In this document: positions 6,265 to 8,705 of the stretch, piece after piece
Position numbering within the stretch: the stretch's first letter is position 1
How the letters are laid out: each line of letters opens with the position of its first letter
DNA from: Gammaproteobacteria bacterium
GTDB lineage: Bacteria; Pseudomonadota; Gammaproteobacteria; Enterobacterales; Kangiellaceae
Assembly (NCBI GenBank): GCA_002401655.1
Contig: NVTT01000061.1
Span: 4,433 to 13,137, forward strand
Length of the DNA stretch: 8,705 nt
Direction: 5' to 3'
The notes under the pieces: generated by a model
What the model was told of the DNA's origin: nothing
The model's input: the letters and a program-made list of their open reading frames with translations, nothing else
Database searches by the model: none
Made by a program: the position numbers and the translations under genes

Positions 6265-6888
6265 TTAAGGGGGGCTTTGCGTAAGTTTTTCTAAAGCATG
6301 TTCAATCATTTCTGTGGTACGCAATGATTGATTGTTTAACTTGTATTTTTGATTTGCTACAAACGTAGGAATACCAGAAATTCCATATCTTTTAGCAAGT
6401 TGTTTAGACTTTCTAATTTGAGAGTTTAGTGCAAACGACTTATTTGCTTTATCATATGTATTACTTTCAATGCCAAGAGACATAAAAAAAGCTTTTAATG
6501 CTTTATCATTTTTTATAATCTTCTTTTCAACGTGTAACAAATGAAATAGTGCTGTGTGGCTTTTATCTAACACTTTTAGCAGAGAACCTAAATAATAGGC
6601 TTTCACATAAATTTCCCAGGATGGATTAAAACCAACGGGAACCATTGTAAACTTTGTGTTTTTATGGCTACCTTTATACCCATTGGCGAAGGTTTCCATT
6701 TGATAACACGCAGGACAACCATAATTAAAGAACTCTAGTATTTCTGGCTTAACCGTTCCTTTGGGTCCCATTTGCTCATAGTCTTTCCCCTTAACTAAAT
6801 CTCTTGTTGCTGAAGATACATTAGTCATTAGAACCGTTAATACTGCAAATAAAGCTAATATTGAATTTTTATGTTTGAAATAATTCAT
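6265..6888 (-). CDS. Periplasmic DsbA-like thiol:disulfide oxidoreductase
   Basis: A protein of 207 residues, the usual length of DsbA (208 in E. coli precursor). The signal peptide covers about residues 1-27 (basic MNYFKHK, hydrophobic core, likely cleavage after VSSA). The thioredoxin-fold active site is EFFNYGCPACYQME, with redox pair Cys58/Cys61, and the cis-proline loop is GIPTFV with Pro174. VPVGFNPSWEIYVKAYY (83-99) matches the start of the DsbA helical insertion. The expected role is forming disulfides in exported proteins, with DsbB regenerating it. The active-site dipeptide is Pro-Ala rather than Pro-His of classical DsbA, which should alter redox potential. The ATG at 6888-6886 has AGAGGA (6898-6893) 4 nt upstream. 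It starts 69 bp after the glmS stop without a clear terminator or promoter between, so transcription from glmS is likely. A specialised paralogue alongside a main DsbA elsewhere is possible. Confidence 0.85.
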   Translation of the reverse strand: MNYFKHKNSILALFAVLTVLMTNVSSATRDLVKGKDYEQMGPKGTVKPEILEFFNYGCPACYQMETFANGYKGSHKNTKFTMVPVGFNPSWEIYVKAYYLGSLLKVLDKSHTALFHLLHVEKKIIKNDKALKAFFMSLGIESNTYDKANKSFALNSQIRKSKQLAKRYGISGIPTFVANQKYKLNNQSLRTTEMIEHALEKLTQSPP

Positions 6889-6957
6889 TAATTCCTCTTA
6901 GTTTGAAAGTTAAGACAGAGCTTTAAAGCTAAATCTAATAAATCTTGTAATTAAAAC

Positions 6958-8705
6958 CTATTCTACCGTCACCGATTTTGCTAAGTTTCTAGGCTGATCA
7001 ACGTCCGTCCCTTTGATAACCGCAACATGATACGATAATAACTGCAAAGGTACTGTAAAAATAATGGGCGTTATGTATTTACCCTTTGCAGAACAATGAA
7101 TAATACGTAGACCTGTATTTTCGTTAATTTCAGAAGCGTGGTCAGCAAAAACATATAGTTGACCCCCTCTTGCTCGGACTTCTTCCATATTAGATTTCAA
7201 TTTTTCAATTAGGTCATTATTAGGTGCGACTACAACCACAGGCATATCTTGGTCAATTAGAGCTAGCGGACCGTGTTTTAGTTCCCCAGCGGCGTAAGCT
7301 TCTGCATGAATATAGGATATTTCTTTTAATTTAAGAGCGCCTTCCATTGCAATTGGGTACTGCTCGCCTCGACCTAAAAACAAGCAATGTTCTTTTTCGC
7401 TAAAATCTTCAGCTATTTGCTGTATTAAACTGTCCATAGATAAACATTCATTGATGTCTACTGGCAACTGCCTTAATTCAGCAATAACTTCTGCAATCTC
7501 GGCTTTGCTCATACTTTCTTTGGATTGCGCCATTGCAGTAGAAAGCATTAGTAATCCTGTTAATTGAGTAGTAAATGCTTTAGTAGAGGCCACTCCAATT
7601 TCTGCGCCGGCTCTTGTCATAAACGCCATATCGGACTCTCTTACTAACGAAGAACCGGGTACATTACAAATTGTTAAGCTGGTCAGAAAACCTTTTTCTT
7701 TACCTATTCTTAACGCCGCTAAGGTGTCGGCGGTTTCTCCTGATTGTGAAATACTAATAAATAATGAATTAGGTAATACAACGGTGTCTCTATAGCGATA
7801 TTCACTGGCAATTTCTACCTGGCAAGGTATCTTAACCATCGATTCAATCCAATATTTAGCAACCATGGCTGAATGATAACTGGTACCACAGGCGATAATT
7901 AACACATGTTCTACTTTTTTGAGTAGCTCTGGAGCCTTGTTACCAAAAGATTCGATGATGACAGAGTCATTATTCAATCGACCTTCTAATGTGCTAGTAA
8001 TTGAATCTGGTTGCTCGTAAATCTCTTTCATCATAAAGTGGCGGAATTTGCCTTTATCACCGGCATCATGTTGAACAGTGGTTTCTTCGAATTCTCTACT
8101 AACTTTTTCTCCGTTAGGCGCTAATATTTGTACGCCTCGTCTAGTTACTTCGGCTACCTCGCCCTCTTCTAAAAACATAAATTGACGAGTAACGGGCAGT
8201 AGAGCCAATTGATCAGATGCAATAAACATCTCACCAATCCCTTTACCTATAACTAACGGGCTTCCTGATCTTGCAACAATTAAACTATCTGGATTAGAAA
8301 CTTCCATAACAACGGTCCCATAGGCTCCGTGCAATTTTTTAGTCGCTTTAAGAACTGCCTCTAACAATGAATCGGTAGATTTTCTTTCTAATTCAATTAA
8401 GTGAGCCATCACTTCAGTATCAGTTTCGGATTCAAACACGTACCCTTGGCTTTTTAACTCGTTTCTTAACTCTTCGTAGTTTTCAATGATGCCATTATGT
8501 ACAACAGCGATAGAGTCGTTTGAAAAGTGGGGGTGAGCATTCGCTTCATTTGGTTCACCATGGGTGGCCCAGCGGGTATGAGCAATACCAATATTTCCAT
8601 CGGTTGGATGCTCAATCATTGCTGACTCTAATTCTGAGACTTTTCCAACTCTTCTTAATCTAGAAATTTCGCCATCATTTATAACAGCCAAACCCGCAGA
8701 GTCGT
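6958..8705 (-). CDS. glmS: Glutamine-fructose-6-phosphate aminotransferase (isomerizing), 5' end outside window
   Basis: Converts fructose 6-phosphate and glutamine to glucosamine 6-phosphate and glutamate, the first step toward UDP-GlcNAc for peptidoglycan and lipopolysaccharide. The frame is open to the window edge and begins DSAGLAV, which follows RGY in GlmS; 581 complete codons are visible, so about 28 residues are missing, including catalytic Cys1 of the glutaminase. Visible motifs (numbered from the first full codon): HTRWATHG (42-49) and VHNGIIEN (68-75) of the glutaminase domain; ACGTSYHSA (about 271) and SQSGETADT (about 319) of the first SIS domain; GVASTKAF; then [20 protein letters not shown] and [14 protein letters not shown] of the second, holding the counterparts of E. 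coli Glu488 and His504; and the C-tail NLAKSVTVE with the Schiff-base Lys603 equivalent. Restored length would be about 609, matching E. coli. The apparent in-frame TTG at 8691 is internal, not a start. Its stop is 69 bp before the dsbA-like gene. Confidence 0.98.
   Translation of the reverse strand, partial: DSAGLAVINDGEISRLRRVGKVSELESAMIEHPTDGNIGIAHTRWATHGEPNEANAHPHFSNDSIAVVHNGIIENYEELRNELKSQGYVFESETDTEVMAHLIELERKSTDSLLEAVLKATKKLHGAYGTVVMEVSNPDSLIVARSGSPLVIGKGIGEMFIASDQLALLPVTRQFMFLEEGEVAEVTRRGVQILAPNGEKVSREFEETTVQHDAGDKGKFRHFMMKEIYEQPDSITSTLEGRLNNDSVIIESFGNKAPELLKKVEHVLIIACGTSYHSAMVAKYWIESMVKIPCQVEIASEYRYRDTVVLPNSLFISISQSGETADTLAALRIGKEKGFLTSLTICNVPGSSLVRESDMAFMTRAGAEIGVASTKAFTTQLTGLLMLSTAMAQSKESMSKAEIAEVIAELRQLPVDINECLSMDSLIQQIAEDFSEKEHCLFLGRGEQYPIAMEGALKLKEISYIHAEAYAAGELKHGPLALIDQDMPVVVVAPNNDLIEKLKSNMEEVRARGGQLYVFADHASEINENTGLRIIHCSAKGKYITPIIFTVPLQLLSYHVAVIKGTDVDQPRNLAKSVTVE

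Noticed and set aside
6919..6930. AGCTTTAAAGCT palindrome after glmS as a terminator
   Set aside because: It has no loop and no following U tract, so it cannot form a useful intrinsic terminator.
8689..8691. TTG as a start codon for glmS
   Set aside because: The frame continues upstream to the window edge as DSAG, which matches the conserved GlmS sequence before this Leu, so the TTG is internal and the gene is cut by the window.

Overview
All five clear genes, plus one partial gene at the left edge, lie on the minus strand, so transcription runs from high to low coordinates. The DNA is AT-rich. The mix of a near-complete GlmS ending in the proteobacterial NLAKSVTVE tail, a periplasmic DsbA-like protein and a large TonB-dependent outer-membrane receptor points to a Gram-negative gammaproteobacterium. 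A marine Alteromonadales-type organism (Colwellia, Thalassotalea or relatives) is my best guess from gene content and composition. No RNA gene, insertion sequence, CRISPR array or phage gene is visible.

Layout in order of transcription. (1) 8705-6958: glmS, its first ~28 codons outside the window. (2) 6888-6265: a secreted DsbA-type thioredoxin-fold protein, followed by a strong intrinsic terminator at 6235-6204. (3) 6264-5895: a 370-bp gap holding that terminator, a well-formed sigma70-like promoter (6063-6035), a possible 19-codon leader ORF and a perfect 14-bp hairpin. (4) 5894-3360: a TonB-dependent receptor of 844 residues, closed by a textbook terminator with a UUCG loop (3336-3304). 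(5) 3359-3087: a gap with a weaker candidate promoter. (6) 3086-1839: an FAD-dependent D-amino acid dehydrogenase-like oxidoreductase. (7) 1845-259: a lipoprotein of the N-acyl-D-amino-acid deacylase family, overlapping gene 6 by 7 bp. (8) 193-1: the N-terminus of a probable DUF47/PhoU-like protein.

The most interesting part is genes 4, 6 and 7. Read together they suggest a small scavenging route for D-amino acid derivatives. The receptor would bring an unknown substrate across the outer membrane. The lipoprotein would remove the N-acyl group (or cleave a related amide) in the periplasm. The oxidoreductase would oxidise the freed D-amino acid to a 2-oxo acid. The overlap of genes 6 and 7 is direct evidence for coupling. 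Inclusion of the receptor rests on adjacency only, because a strong terminator separates it from the enzyme pair. Two details deserve a second look: the deacylase has Gly-Gln-Asp-Gly where classical D-aminoacylases have Gly-Asn-Cys-Gly, and the receptor mRNA leader seems to start almost directly on a tiny ORF whose stop codon lies inside a long hairpin.
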